Shown here piece after piece: positions 53,155-63,285 of a stretch of DNA of 64,000 nucleotides. Location: assembly GCA_024362935.1 (NCBI GenBank), contig JANCRA010000065.1, positions 620,001 to 684,000 on the forward strand, read 5' to 3'. The translations under genes and the position numbers were made by a program. Each line of letters starts with the position of its first letter. Within the stretch, counting starts at the first letter, position 1. Under the pieces are notes generated by a model. It searched no databases and was not told the origin of the DNA. It worked only from the letters and a program-made list of their open reading frames with translations. This stretch comes from Setophaga petechia. Taxonomy: Eukaryota; Chordata; Aves; Passeriformes; Parulidae.

Positions 53155-54821
53155 GCCAATGCATTGTGAGAATTAGACTGACAGTTCTGGCACCAAACTC
53201 CAGTTGCTCGGCATGTATTCTGCAGATGACCTCTTTGACCACATCGATAGCACTTAAGGATAGGTGATGATCGGCTAGGAGCTTGGAGAGGCGCAAGAGC
53301 TGCTAATACTTGACTTTGTGTTGACTCTGCTTGCTTTTGTAATCCTACTCCTAATTCCTTAATGGCATTAACTAGGAAGGCTTGCGTCCCGGTAGGTTGC
53401 ATTGCCATCCTTTCTAATGCTTCTTCTATGCTCCAGTTCGCCCCTAGTGTGAATAGGGTTTTTCTAGTGCTTTCATTACTATTTTGTAAAGCACACTGCT
53501 TTAACAGTGCTCCCTTCATAAAATCTGCAACTCCTGCCTTATCTATAGCTTCTGCTACCCTATCTATAAAAGTGCCAAAAGATTCCTCTCTACCCTGTTT
53601 AATACCCATGTACATTGGAATTCCAGCACTATCTTTAACCTTGTCCATAGCATTCCTGACTAATCGCATTGCTTCTCGAATTTTATCTGGTCCCATAAGC
53701 ATTTGAGCCTCTGATCTTAGGTAGGGACCTATCCCCATTAATTCATCTACCGTAAGACCATTAAGAGGATCACCTGGACCCCTTTGCACTGCCACAGATT
53801 CATTTACCAAAGCTTTCCAGTGAGCATTAAACAACAATTGCTGATGCTGTGTAAACATCAGTTTCGCAATACCCCTCAAGTCATTTGGCAACAATAACAT
53901 GTTGTTAAACAAATATTCCAGCATTTGTTTTACGGGCTCACTTTTAAATCCAAATTGACTAACAGTTTGCCTTAATTGAGCAAGCAATTTCCAATCTAAT
54001 GGGACATATTCGCCAAGTTGTTGTTGCACTTGTCCATTTTGATCAATTACTGGGGTGTATGTTACCGGGCAGGCCAAATTACCAGCAGCCTCCACTAAAT
54101 CTTCGTCTCCACATTCCAACCCATGTTTGGCTAGCTGTGCCCAAGCTTCCCTTTTTTGTTTTACCATCTCCTCCCACAGGTCACTACGTGCCCCAGGGAC
54201 AGGATCTGGATCATTTTTCTGGGAGCTGGTTTGCACTGCTTTTTCAGGTGGCGGTGACGGAGAAGAATCATTTACGTTTGGCTGCTTTAGGGTTAACTGT
54301 GCTCCTTGTTCTGGTAAAGGAGGAGCAGACGGCTGCACTCCCTGTTCTTGCAAGGGAGGAGCGGATGGCTGTACTCCCTGCTCTTGTAAGAGCGGAGCAG
54401 CTGGCTCAAGCCCGGCTCCCACACCCTCAGTTAAAGCTCCTGGGGCCGGTAAAAATACTTTCGTTACTCCCGGAGCTAGCGGTTCACCATCCTGCCCATA
54501 ATGTACATTCTTTTTGGAGGCCTTTAAGGCTTCCTCAGCCGCTTTCTTTTCTGCCTGATGTTGTAACAGAGCATTATTTACAACTCTCCATATCTTCCCA
54601 AGTTTTTTAGCTGTCTTATCATCATCCAGCACTGCATCCCATATTATATCACCTAGCTTACGCCATTCACTTATCTCATGTACAGTATGAGGATTACTAA
54701 ACACACCCTTAGTATGACCCCATGCTAATAACCCTGGTAACTCCTTTTTTAAATCTATCCCTTTAATTCCCCTTTTTTCTAACCCGGCTGTAAATAAATC
54801 ATATGCTGCTTGCCTGTCCAT
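52896..54821 (-). CDS. gag: ERV-W gag polyprotein, open
   Basis: ATG at 54821-54819 (MDRQAAYDLF, no Gly2, so no myristoylation). An N-terminal matrix-like domain (~1-115) is followed by a proline-rich linker with two PSAP late-domain motifs in duplicated units (GVQPSAPPLQEQ, residues ~150-175) that would recruit TSG101. The capsid (~240-520) contains a major-homology-like region (IKQGREESFGTFIDRVAEA), and two CCHC zinc knuckles follow (CYRCGQRGHLQNTC and CQNCQSNSHNALAC). The C-terminal tail is Pro/Gln-rich with ACNQPPQ-type repeats. 641 residues, normal for the class, no break. Confidence 0.92.
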   Translation of the reverse strand: MDRQAAYDLFTAGLEKRGIKGIDLKKELPGLLAWGHTKGVFSNPHTVHEISEWRKLGDIIWDAVLDDDKTAKKLGKIWRVVNNALLQHQAEKKAAEEALKASKKNVHYGQDGEPLAPGVTKVFLPAPGALTEGVGAGLEPAAPLLQEQGVQPSAPPLQEQGVQPSAPPLPEQGAQLTLKQPNVNDSSPSPPPEKAVQTSSQKNDPDPVPGARSDLWEEMVKQKREAWAQLAKHGLECGDEDLVEAAGNLACPVTYTPVIDQNGQVQQQLGEYVPLDWKLLAQLRQTVSQFGFKSEPVKQMLEYLFNNMLLLPNDLRGIAKLMFTQHQQLLFNAHWKALVNESVAVQRGPGDPLNGLTVDELMGIGPYLRSEAQMLMGPDKIREAMRLVRNAMDKVKDSAGIPMYMGIKQGREESFGTFIDRVAEAIDKAGVADFMKGALLKQCALQNSNESTRKTLFTLGANWSIEEALERMAMQPTGTQAFLVNAIKELGVGLQKQAESTQSQVLAALAPLQAPSRSSPILKCYRCGQRGHLQNTCRATGVWCQNCQSNSHNALACRRRSGNFRRSANGGRAQTQVALATSAPPPACNQPQQPQQGTWTAVTSAPPPVCNQPPQEAGNPSPQGACNQPPQGAWASTWNPQ

Positions 54822-55001
54822 TTTTATGCGTCGACGCTGTTGCGGCTCTCCGGCTTCGGCAGCATGTACGGCCCAAAATCACCGATGTGATCTTTAGGAG
54901 TGCTATCCCTTCGTTCAGCACCGCTCCGGCCGCTTCGGAGCCCGACCCAACTTCTCCAACCGATGGCGTGTCCTTCCCCCCTTTTTTTTATGCGAGAGGG
55001 G

Positions 55002-55019
55002 CGACGTCCGGGGTCACCA
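55002..55019 (-). other. ERV-W primer-binding site, tRNA-Trp-like
   Basis: Minus-strand TGGTGACCCCGGACGTC starts three bases after the LTR. It resembles the tRNA-Trp site of avian leukosis-type viruses, with one extra G. Confidence 0.7.
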
Positions 55020-55022
55020 TTT

Positions 55023-55405
55023 TGTTGAAGAAGGGAGACGTGACACCAGATGGTTCATCAACGTAGCTCAATTTATTGATCTCCATTGACAGGTTAAATA
55101 CACTTCTTAATTAGTCTCATACATATTGCAAAATCTGAGCTCCTTATTGGTCAGAAGGCATTTGTGTCAATACCTGCAACATAGTTATATTTCTACAACA
55201 TAGTTATATTTCTATATTCCTGTTGCTCGCTAGCTATGATTCCTACAGCACGTATGCTAGGCTCAGGCCAAGTTGTTTTGCTGACAAAATCTATTCTGCA
55301 TCCTAGAGCTGCCTTTGCCCTTTGCTCTAGTTACTGCTCATATTGACCATCTTATAGCCATCATGGCCTTTCTCATCAAGCCAGTCAGCAACTAGGCTCT
55401 CAATA
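55023..55405 (-). mobile_element. ERV-W 5' LTR
   Basis: 383 bp; differs from the 3' LTR at 55165 and 55378 only. Same TATTGAG...CAACA termini. Confidence 0.92.
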
Positions 55406-55411
55406 TCCTCA

Positions 55412-55500
55412 TGCTGTGTGCATTGGATGTTATCCCATCCAAGTAGGCAGTTTAACACAAGCAGCTATTTCACTGAGCTTAATTAACAACAGAAAAACTA
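55412..55500 (+). repeat. dispersed repeat, copy 3, right piece
   Basis: It continues the element at 47410-47761 after the ERV-W insertion (TGCTGTGTGCATTGG onward). Confidence 0.88.
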
Positions 55501-55514
55501 TAGAACAAAGTCAC

Positions 55515-55740
55515 TTTAGCAAATGGTCCCAGCCCATATTTGCTCCCTGTCTGTGTGGTCCTGATCCATATGGTCCACTCCCTAGGATCCCAGTCCATAT
55601 AATCTCTGTCCAGGTGATCCCAGTCTGTGTGGTCCTGATCCATATGGTCCCAGTTTGTGCAGTCCCAGTCCATAGGATCCCAGTCTGTATTTGACACCAG
55701 TCCATATTTCATACCAGTCTGTGTGGTCCTGCACACAATC
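55515..55740 (+). repeat. GATCCCAGTC minisatellite, block C
   Basis: About ten units of the array seen at 3050-3430. Confidence 0.85.
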
Positions 55741-55799
55741 CCAGGGTCTGGAATTCCAGTCCCCAGCCAGGAAAAAATGTTCCTGTCATTGAACTTCCT

Positions 55800-56290
55800 T
55801 CCTATCATCTTAAAAATTAGAATGAAATTATAAATAAATAAATAATAATTAAAACAAATAATTAAAAGGAAAATGAAATACAGTAATTTCAACTCTTACT
55901 TACAATACTCCAATAATGATTCAAGCCAAAAAACCAATAAATATTACTATAACATTACCAAAAAATATAAATAATTATATATCAAGAAAAAACTTTTGAA
56001 AGTTTTAACTTGATGACTGAATACACTTGAGATAAAAAATATCTAAAAAAACTAACATACAATCTAACACACCTTAGTAAAACAATTTGTATTATAAATA
56101 TGCTAAACACAAAACCAAATACCACTATAATTTCTCAGACATTTTAACCAAAGAATGAAACTTTAATAACATCCTTAAATACTCTAAAACAATTTAAATT
56201 ATTTTTAAAAGACTAATTGGGTGTGCATGGTTTTTTTTGGATATTGGTTTTTGAATTGTTAGAGGCTAGATCATTTAAATAATGGGACTT
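55800..56290. repeat. AT-rich tract, block C
   Basis: Nearly the same sequence as 3480-3970, in the same orientation; no gene. Confidence 0.75.
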
Positions 56291-56845
56291 TCATAAGAAT
56301 TTATTCAGCTGAGAAGGTGGCACTCCGCAAACAGAACTGGCTGAAAATGAACGGGACAGAAATCAGTAACTCTGAAAGTTTTATTTGCTATCAAATACAT
56401 CCCAGACACCCAGCCCCACACAATCCCCATCCCACTGCTCCAAACTGGGATACCACTTCTCCCAATCTCCTTCAAACCCCATCTCACTCTGGTGTCTGTG
56501 GAATGGAGTGAGTTTGGCATGGGATTGACTTTTTTTTTGAGGAGGGAACACGCAATCTGATAGGGGTTTGAGCCTTTATGGGTTAAAATTCATTTCTTTC
56601 CAGTGGGATTTGAGAGGTTTTGAGGTGACAGATGAATCCCTCTTGACTTTTCAAGTGCAAACAGATGGAGAAGAAAATAAAATTAAGGTGAAACTAGAAG
56701 GAGGAGCAGCCAGGAGTGTTCCCAACATGGATCACAGGGAATGTGAGTGACCAGGGCTGTGCCCAAAGTGCCTCCTCCAGTGGGGGATGGAGCTGGAGCA
56801 GCGCACGAAGCTCTTCCCGCACTCGGGGCACTCGCAGGGCTTCCC

Positions 56846-57768
56846 TTACCGGTGCCTCCGTTGGTGTCGGGTCAAGTGAGAGCTGCTGGAGAAGCTCTTC
56901 CCACACTGGGGACACTCATAGGGCCTCTCCCCAGTGTGGATGCGCCGGTGGGTGATGAGGTGGGAGTTTTGCTTTAATCCCTTCCCACAGTCGGGGCATT
57001 GGAAGGGCCTCTCCTCTCTGTGAATCCAATCGTGCCGGAGGAGATGGGACCTGATCTGAAACCCCTTCCCGCATTTATCACACTCGTAGGGCCGCTCCCC
57101 TGTGTGGATCTTCTGGTGGACAATCAGGTGGGAGCTGTGGCTGAAGCTCTTCCCACACTCCCCACACTCATAGGGCCGTTCCCCAGTGTGAGTCCTCTGG
57201 TGGCTGATCAGGCTGGAGCTCTGGCTGAAGCTCTTCCCACATTCCTCACACTCATGGGGCCTCTCCCCAGGGTGGATGCGTCGGTGCACGACAAGATGGG
57301 TGTTCTGCCTGAAGCCCTGCCCGCAGTCAGGGCAGCGGAAGGGCCTCTCCTCTGTGTGCGTGCGCTGGTGCACGAGGAGATTGGAGCTGCTCTGAAACCT
57401 CTTCCAGCACTGATCACACTCGTAGGGCCGTTCCCCAGTGTGGCTCCTCTGGTGCTGGATCAGATCCGAGCTCCACCTGAAGCTCTTCCCACACTTCCCG
57501 CACGTGTGGGGCTTCTCCCCATCATGGAGCTGCTCATGGAGCACCAGCTCCGAGCTCTGGCTCCATCTCTGGCCGCCTTCCCGGCCCAGGCTGGCTCTTT
57601 CCCCCTCACATCCCCGCCAGCTGCGTTTGCAGCCCCTCCTCGTGCGGCATCTCCGGGCCTTTTCCTCCCCGCTGGCTTCCTGCGCCGTGGAGCCACTCCA
57701 AACGGCCTCTTCCACCAGGTTCTGCCACGGGCATTTGTCCTCCCTGCTCTCCATGCTCAGCTCCTGCT
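56846..57768 (-). CDS. ZNF-C: eight-finger C2H2 zinc-finger protein (finger exon)
   Basis: The finger exon follows a CTCGCCCAG acceptor (57770-57769) and ends at TAA (56848-56846). Its beginning [13 protein letters not shown] matches ZNF-A and ZNF-B. There are eight C2H2 fingers, all with complete Cys2His2; one linker reads PGERPH instead of TGERPY. The upstream intron and the ZNF-A-type exon 1 are replaced after ~57845 by a CpG-rich segment with its own exon-like donor at 57995-57994. Without a visible in-frame ATG there, translation may begin at MESRED. Finger-tip residues differ from ZNF-A and ZNF-B, so DNA preference probably differs. Confidence 0.72.
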
Positions 57769-57995
57769 CTGGGCGAGGAAGGACAAGGACAGGATGGGAT
57801 TGGCCTCCGCGCCACAGGCAAGGGCAAGGAGATCCCCCCAGGCCGTCCCCGGCAGCAGCCACCGCCACCCCCCGATGTCCCCCCGAGGGGCCTTTTCCGC
57901 TCAGCCTTGGATTTCTTCATTCTCCAAACATCCCCCCAAAAACCCAACCCAGGGACCCCCGGGATATCTGGGCCGAGCTCCCCCTCCCCGCTCAC

Positions 57996-58460
57996 CTGCG
58001 CGATGGGGGGGCGATGATCCCACAGGTGGGGGCTGCGAATTCAGGCAGGGATTGACCGACCGCGTGGTTCCCTCTGCTCAGCCTTGATCCGCCTTCGTCC
58101 CTCCTCTTCCCCTTCCTCCCGCTCCTCCTCTGTCTTATCTCCACCTCCTTCTCTTCTTCCATCCCTCCCCCTCCTCCTCCCCCCTGACCGCACCTCCTCC
58201 TCCCCCTCCATCCCTGCCCTTCCCTCCCTCCTCCTCCTCCCCCAGCAGCAGCCACACCCTCGGTGCCCCCGTTCCCGCAGCCCTCGCAGCCGCGGCAGGA
58301 GCGGCGATGGAGCCGGGACAGGTCGGGATGGGCAGCGCGGGGCTCTCGGCTGCTCCCAGCTGCTGCGGGCGGGGGGAAGCCAGCCCGGGCCAAAGGAGAG
58401 GCAAACTGGGCAAACTGGGGGCTGCACATCCAAACTGGGCCTTGCTGGGGACCCTGCCTG
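57996..58460 (-). promoter_or_regulatory. CpG promoter and first exon of ZNF-C
   Basis: CpG- and GA-rich sequence (minus strand) with GGAGGAGGAGG tracts ends in an exon-like CATCGCGCAG followed by GTGAGC. It matches 34371-34700 near ZNF-B in inverted orientation. It lies about 230 bp upstream of the finger exon, so it is a plausible promoter for ZNF-C. Confidence 0.55.
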
Positions 58461-58539
58461 ACCACTGCCAGCCCTTGGGGCTCCTCTGGGCACATCCGCC
58501 AGGGGGGAACGCACACAGGGCTGGGGGATCCCAGCAGTG

Positions 58540-59720
58540 GCAGCACTGCCAGGGACTGGGATTGGGCTGGGATCGTCCTGGGAGTGACTGGGACTGACTG
58601 GCTTTGTACTGACATCACACTAGGATCGTACTGGGAGTGACTGGGGCTGTACTGGGTTTTTACTGGTATCATACTGGGATCGTACTGGGACTCTACTGGG
58701 TTTGTTCTGACGTCATACTGGGATCATACTGCCATGCCAGGGCAGACTGTGATTGCAATAATGGACACTGGGATCATACTGGCAGTGAGTAGGAGCCTTC
58801 AGGAGGGGCATTGAGACCATGTTAGGGGCAAATGGGATATACTGGGAGTGACTGGGATGGTGCTGTGTGTGACTGAGAGCAGCTGTGAGCAACTGGGTTC
58901 ATGGTAGGAACAACCGGGAGTGACTGGGTGCATGCTGGGGTTGATTGGAAAGTGCTGGGCTTATACTGGGATGAACTGGGATCATGCTGGAGGTGACTGG
59001 GATCATACTGGGACTGAGTGCCACTACACTGAGGCTGACTAGGAATGATCGGGAGGAAATGGGATCATACTGGAGAATACTGGTTGTGCCTGGGAACATG
59101 CTGGAGGGAACTGGGCTACACTGGGACATATTGGGAGTGACTGGAACAAAAGTAAGGCTGAAAGAGAGCAACTGGAACCATGTGCAGCACAACTGGTTCA
59201 TCCTGGCAGGGACTGGGAGCACACTGGGCTCAGATTTGGATCATACTGGGAGGGACTGGACTAATACTGGGAGTGTCTGAGAGTGACTGGGAACACACCC
59301 TGCACATCATCCCCCATACTGGGCCTGACTGGGAGCAACTGGGAGCACACTGGCAGCAAATGGCATCATCCTGGGACTGACTGGGCTGATCTAGGAAGCA
59401 ACTGGAACCATGCTGGAGGCAGCTGGGACCATACTGAGAGAGATTGGAAGCAACTGGGATTATACTGGGACCACACTGGAAGGGCTGGCATGTGACTGGG
59501 ATCAAACTGGAGCTTACTGGGATCATATTGGGGTTGAAAGGGAGCGACTGGGGTCACACTTTGGGCTACTGGGAGCAACTGAGAGAAACTGGGATGATGC
59601 TGCAAGCAAACTGGGGCAACTGGGAAGGACTGGATGCATGCTGGAGGCAACTGGGAGATACTGGGCATGACTGGGGGATCATACTGGGAGAACTAACACT
59701 TTACTGGGGCCACTGGAAAG
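58540..59720 (+). repeat. ACTGGGA minisatellite, block C
   Basis: 1.2 kb; the second half (59080-59720) is nearly superimposable on 6750-7390 of block A, including unit order. Confidence 0.9.
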
Positions 59721-59724
59721 TGTG

Positions 59725-60100
59725 GGCAGCCTGTTACCTTCGGGGATCCCCCTGAAATACCTTTCCCTTACATCAGCCTGTTGCATATTTATAGACCCTC
59801 ATGCATATCCATAAACTACTTTACATATCCCAGGAAAGATTTTACATGGCCCCTCCCTGGGTCTGCCTTTTCAGAGCATGTGTGTTTCTTGGCTGTGGTT
59901 TTGGCTCCTTCTCTTTATCACCTCCAGTTTTTGGGTCTTGGTCCACTCTGCCTTCAGACGGGGAGTGCTGATAGTTGGCAGATCTGTCCAGGTGTCCTCA
60001 CCCTGTGTGCATTGGATGTTATCCCATCCAAGCAGGCAGTTTAACACAAGCAGCTATTTCACTGAGCTAAATTAATGACAGAAATAAAAAATGTATCTTG
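59725..60100 (+). repeat. dispersed repeat, copy 4
   Basis: It starts at the TTACCTTCGGGGATCC block directly after the minisatellite and ends in the AATTAATGACA tail. Confidence 0.85.
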
Positions 60101-60291
60101 ACAACAAAGTTACTTTAACATCACTCATATAAAATCCATTTTAATATTTCCAAAAAGCCAGTACTATCATTTTTATCTATAACACTGCCCATATCTTTCC
60201 TTACGAGAGCAGCAAGGAGTGCAAACTGCCAGCAGGGCATGGAGTTGCTGCCATCTCTCCATTGCCCCGTGTCCCTCTCCCATAAGAGCCT

Positions 60292-60594
60292 GAATGAGAG
60301 ATGTGGGACTCCAGGCATCTCCTCAAAATGCTGTTTATTGTATCTAAGATGTTACAGCAGTCCAGGGTCGTGGGTGGCAGAGCCTCTGACTACAGCTGTC
60401 AGCTCCAGCTGCACACAAGCCTGGAGACCCTTGAGCTTTGGTTGCCGTGCATTGTATACTCTTCTTTGCTGAGCATGTTAACATAGAAAAACCAATCTAC
60501 ACCTTTACTCTTACATATAGCCTATCACAACTCCTATAATTACCATATCCATGTTACCATTCTCCAATCACTAAAAGTTAGTATGTTACAGTTT
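60292..60594 (-). mobile_element. LTR fragment with adjoining internal sequence
   Basis: On the minus strand it reads TGTAACATAC...CCACATCTCTCA with AATAAA at 60339-60334, a plausible LTR. The sequence to ~60780 upstream could be its 3' internal region. No target duplication was checked with confidence. Confidence 0.45.
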
Positions 60595-61045
60595 AAGTCT
60601 GAAGTTGTTTTTCAGTTTTCTTGCAGTGGACAATTCAGAGACCTTTTTTCTACTTGCAACATGGTCAGTCTCCTTTGCTTGTGGAATCTTTTTGCTTGGT
60701 AAAAATATCTTCTGCCTTGTGAGTAACATACCCTTTGCCTTCTTAGTTATCCAGTAAGACTGGCTCAGCAATTCTTTTCTTCTATATCAAAAGTTGCTTT
60801 CATTTCTGTTCCTTCTTCAGATTCTACATTCAAAAATCTTTCTGCCAAGCACACATATCTGTTAAAGTTTCTTGTCGAACTTTCATCCTTCCCAGCACTC
60901 TGTGCCGCTCTGTCCCCCTTTTCCTGAGGGCAGAACAAGGGACAGAATCCATGCAGAGGTGACAGGGGAGCACTGCCGTCCCCTCTCTGTCCTGTGTCCC
61001 CCTTCCCCCCCTGTCTTTCCATGTTCCCCCTTCCCTGCCTGTCAC
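60595..61045 (-). other. possible ERV-derived internal sequence
   Basis: Short minus-strand frames without a full domain. One (61022-60765) contains a motif (RYVCLAERF...EMKATFDI) resembling the small frames in ZNF blocks A and B. No gene called. Confidence 0.35.
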
Positions 61046-61310
61046 TGTTGAGTCAGAAATGACACGGATAAATGAGTGACACACTCCATGCATCTTCAGA
61101 AGGCCAATAATCATCTTCATTAGGAAACTCATTTTTTTATACTCGGTCCCAATACAGGTGGACCTGATTGGTTATTTTACATTTCACATGATTGGCTAAT
61201 TAAGAAAACACCCCTTGGAGTAAACAACCCATGAGGAAAACAATTGTAACCAACACCACCTGTGAGGTTGATCAGAATTCCTCATCTCCAGCCCCCTGAT
61301 GTTTCCCAAG
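61046..61310 (-). mobile_element. LTR-like segment
   Basis: Minus strand: a TATAAAAAAATG box near 61142-61131, ending ATTTCTGACTCAACA at 61046. It looks like the 3' half or more of an LTR; the 5' end is uncertain. Confidence 0.4.
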
Positions 61311-61615
61311 CCGATCCATGGGAAATCTTACCTGGATTGTGCATCCACACCTACCAGGGAAGGTGACAGCCGCTCCATCCCGCACCCTCCCTCTAGAAAT
61401 GGCGCTTACCACGCTGTTTAAGGTTCCCCTTTTTCCTACCTATGTCCTTCTTTTCCTGTCCCCAACCTCCCCTTCCCCCCTGCTGATGGAACCCAGGGCA
61501 CAGGGAGTGTCTCCCTGCCTGTCCTGAGAAGTCCTGATGCCCAGGAGAACACTGCTTTTGACCTTTGTCCATGGAGAAAGCTTCCAAGGCTTTGGGATGA
61601 ACTGGAATCTATCAG
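61311..61615. other. unassigned stretch
   Basis: Mixed sequence with pyrimidine-rich runs; no gene or known repeat was seen. Confidence 0.3.
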
Positions 61616-62039
61616 TGTGTGAAATAGATAGTAGTGTAGTTTATCACAGGCTGAAAAACTGAGAGCTTTGGGATTTTAGTATGAGGGTGGATAGAAGACA
61701 GGATGGAGGATTTTGGGCATTGTCTGATGTGCTTGTTCTTCATGTCATCCATTTTCTGCTGAGTTGGGAGCACAGGGTGATTGGTTGGAAAGAGCTGCAA
61801 TGCAGATGCTGAGTGAGACAAAGAATTAGTTACTGGTAGAAAGGTAGAAATAAAATGCATTCTAAGAGTTAATTGGACAAAATCGTTTTAAAACACCTTG
61901 AACGTGTGTGTCTTGTGACTTTTGGTGCCTTCTCTTTGTACGCTAAGTCTGGTGTGCAGCCGGCGTGCTGAGCTGTTGATAACAGAGAAATAAACAACAG
62001 CCTGAAGACCAAAAAACCAAAAGTCCCGTTTGTTTCTCA
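61616..62039 (+). mobile_element. LTR-like element (ERVL-type candidate)
   Basis: TGTGTGAAATAG...TTTGTTTCTCA, about 424 bp with an AATAAA at ~61989. The family assignment is tentative and no second LTR is present. Confidence 0.45.
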
Positions 62040-62600
62040 GTCCTGGCACAGAACTTTTGAGGGGTGTCCCCATCAGGGGATCCTCGGGGGGGTTTCACAC
62101 CTCCCTCCCTCCCCACTTCCTGCCCCACTGCTCAGCCCCGCTCCAACCCCTGCGCCCGGGGCCCTCGCCCCTTCACAAAAGGACCCAAAATTACCCCAAA
62201 TCCACCCAAAATCACCTCAGAACCCATCCTGAGGGGCTCTAGGGGAAATTAGAGTGGGGTTTTGAGGGAATTTTGGGGGATTTTGGCTGGGTTTGAATCC
62301 TACCCCAAATTTGGTGTCCAGGAGGTACCAAAACTCCCACAAATCCACCCAAAATTGCCTGAAATTAACAAAAACGTAATCCTGAGGGGGTTGGGGGTAG
62401 GTTTGGGGTGTTTTGAGGAAATTTGGGAGTTCTGGGGGGAATTTTAGGTGGGTTTTTGGCAGTCATCATCATCCAAAACACAACACCCCATGCCAAAGCC
62501 GAGACCAAACCCTAAGGACTGTGCCCCTCGTGGAGAGGAGACCAAAGACCTGCACCCCTTCTGGGGAGGAGATCAAAAGCCAGAGGAGACTGAGCTTTCC
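62040..62600. other. C/A- and G/T-rich low-complexity sequence
   Basis: Resembles the GT/CA-rich module of 7.7-20 kb in style (CCCAAAATTACCCC, TTTTGGGGGATTTTGG) but is not a clear copy. No gene. Confidence 0.45.
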
Positions 62601-62990
62601 CCTTACATCAGCCTGTTGCATATTCATAGACCCTCATGCATATCCATCAACTACTTTACATATCCCAGGAACGATTTTACATGGCCCCTCCCTGGCTCTG
62701 CCTTTTCAGAGCATGTGTGTTTCTTGGCTGTGGTTTTGGCTCCTTCTCTTTATCGCCTCCAGTTTTTGGGCCTTGGTCCACTCTGCCTTCAGACGGGGAG
62801 TGCTGATAGTTGGCAGATCTGTCCAGGTGTCCTCATCCTGTGTGCATTGGATGTTATCCCATCCCAGCAGGCAGTTTAACACAAGCAGCTATTTCACTGA
62901 GCTTAATTAACAACAGAAATAAAAACTGTATCTTTAGAACAAAGTTATTTCAACAACACACATATAAAATCCATTTTAATATTTGCAAAA
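62600..62990 (+). repeat. dispersed repeat, copy 5
   Basis: It starts at the CTTACATCAGCCTGTTGC block, lacking the first ~80 bp of the other copies, and continues to an AATAAAAACTGT tail. Confidence 0.85.
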
Positions 62991-63009
62991 TGCCAATATA
63001 TGATATTTA

Positions 63010-63285
63010 TCTATAACAGGGTGAAGGAGCCCTGGCCCAGGCTCTGGCCCTGGGGGACATGGGGATGCTGCCGGGGGACCCCTGTCCCCCTGTGCCACCC
63101 CCAGGGCCCCGGCCCCCCATCCCCGTGTCAGGCTCTGGGGTCGATCTCGTGGAACATCCTCTGGGGGAGGCTGCGGGGCCGGGGGCGGGGGGACCCGGGG
63201 GGACAGGGGACCCCGCTGTGCACGAGCAGGGTTGGACTGCTCTGGGGGGAACTGTGAGGGGGGCTGGGGCAGAGTGACCTCCCCA
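63010..63285. other. GC-rich stretch, unrecognised
   Basis: Proline-coding frames on the minus strand and glycine-coding frames on the plus strand reflect composition. No domain. Confidence 0.35.

Larger units (their letters stand above)
47762..55405 (-). mobile_element. ERV-W: complete class II (alpha/beta-like) provirus
   Basis: 7644 bp with two 383-bp LTRs and the 6-bp target duplication TCCTCA (47756-47761 and 55406-55411). The pre-insertion site is seen in the other copies of the dispersed repeat. Minus-strand order: LTR, tRNA-Trp-like primer site, gag, pro with dUTPase domain, pol, cysteine-rich frame, short env, polypurine tract, LTR. The LTRs differ at only two positions (47904/55165 and 48117/55378), so insertion is recent. 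Gag, pro and pol are all open. Confidence 0.95.
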
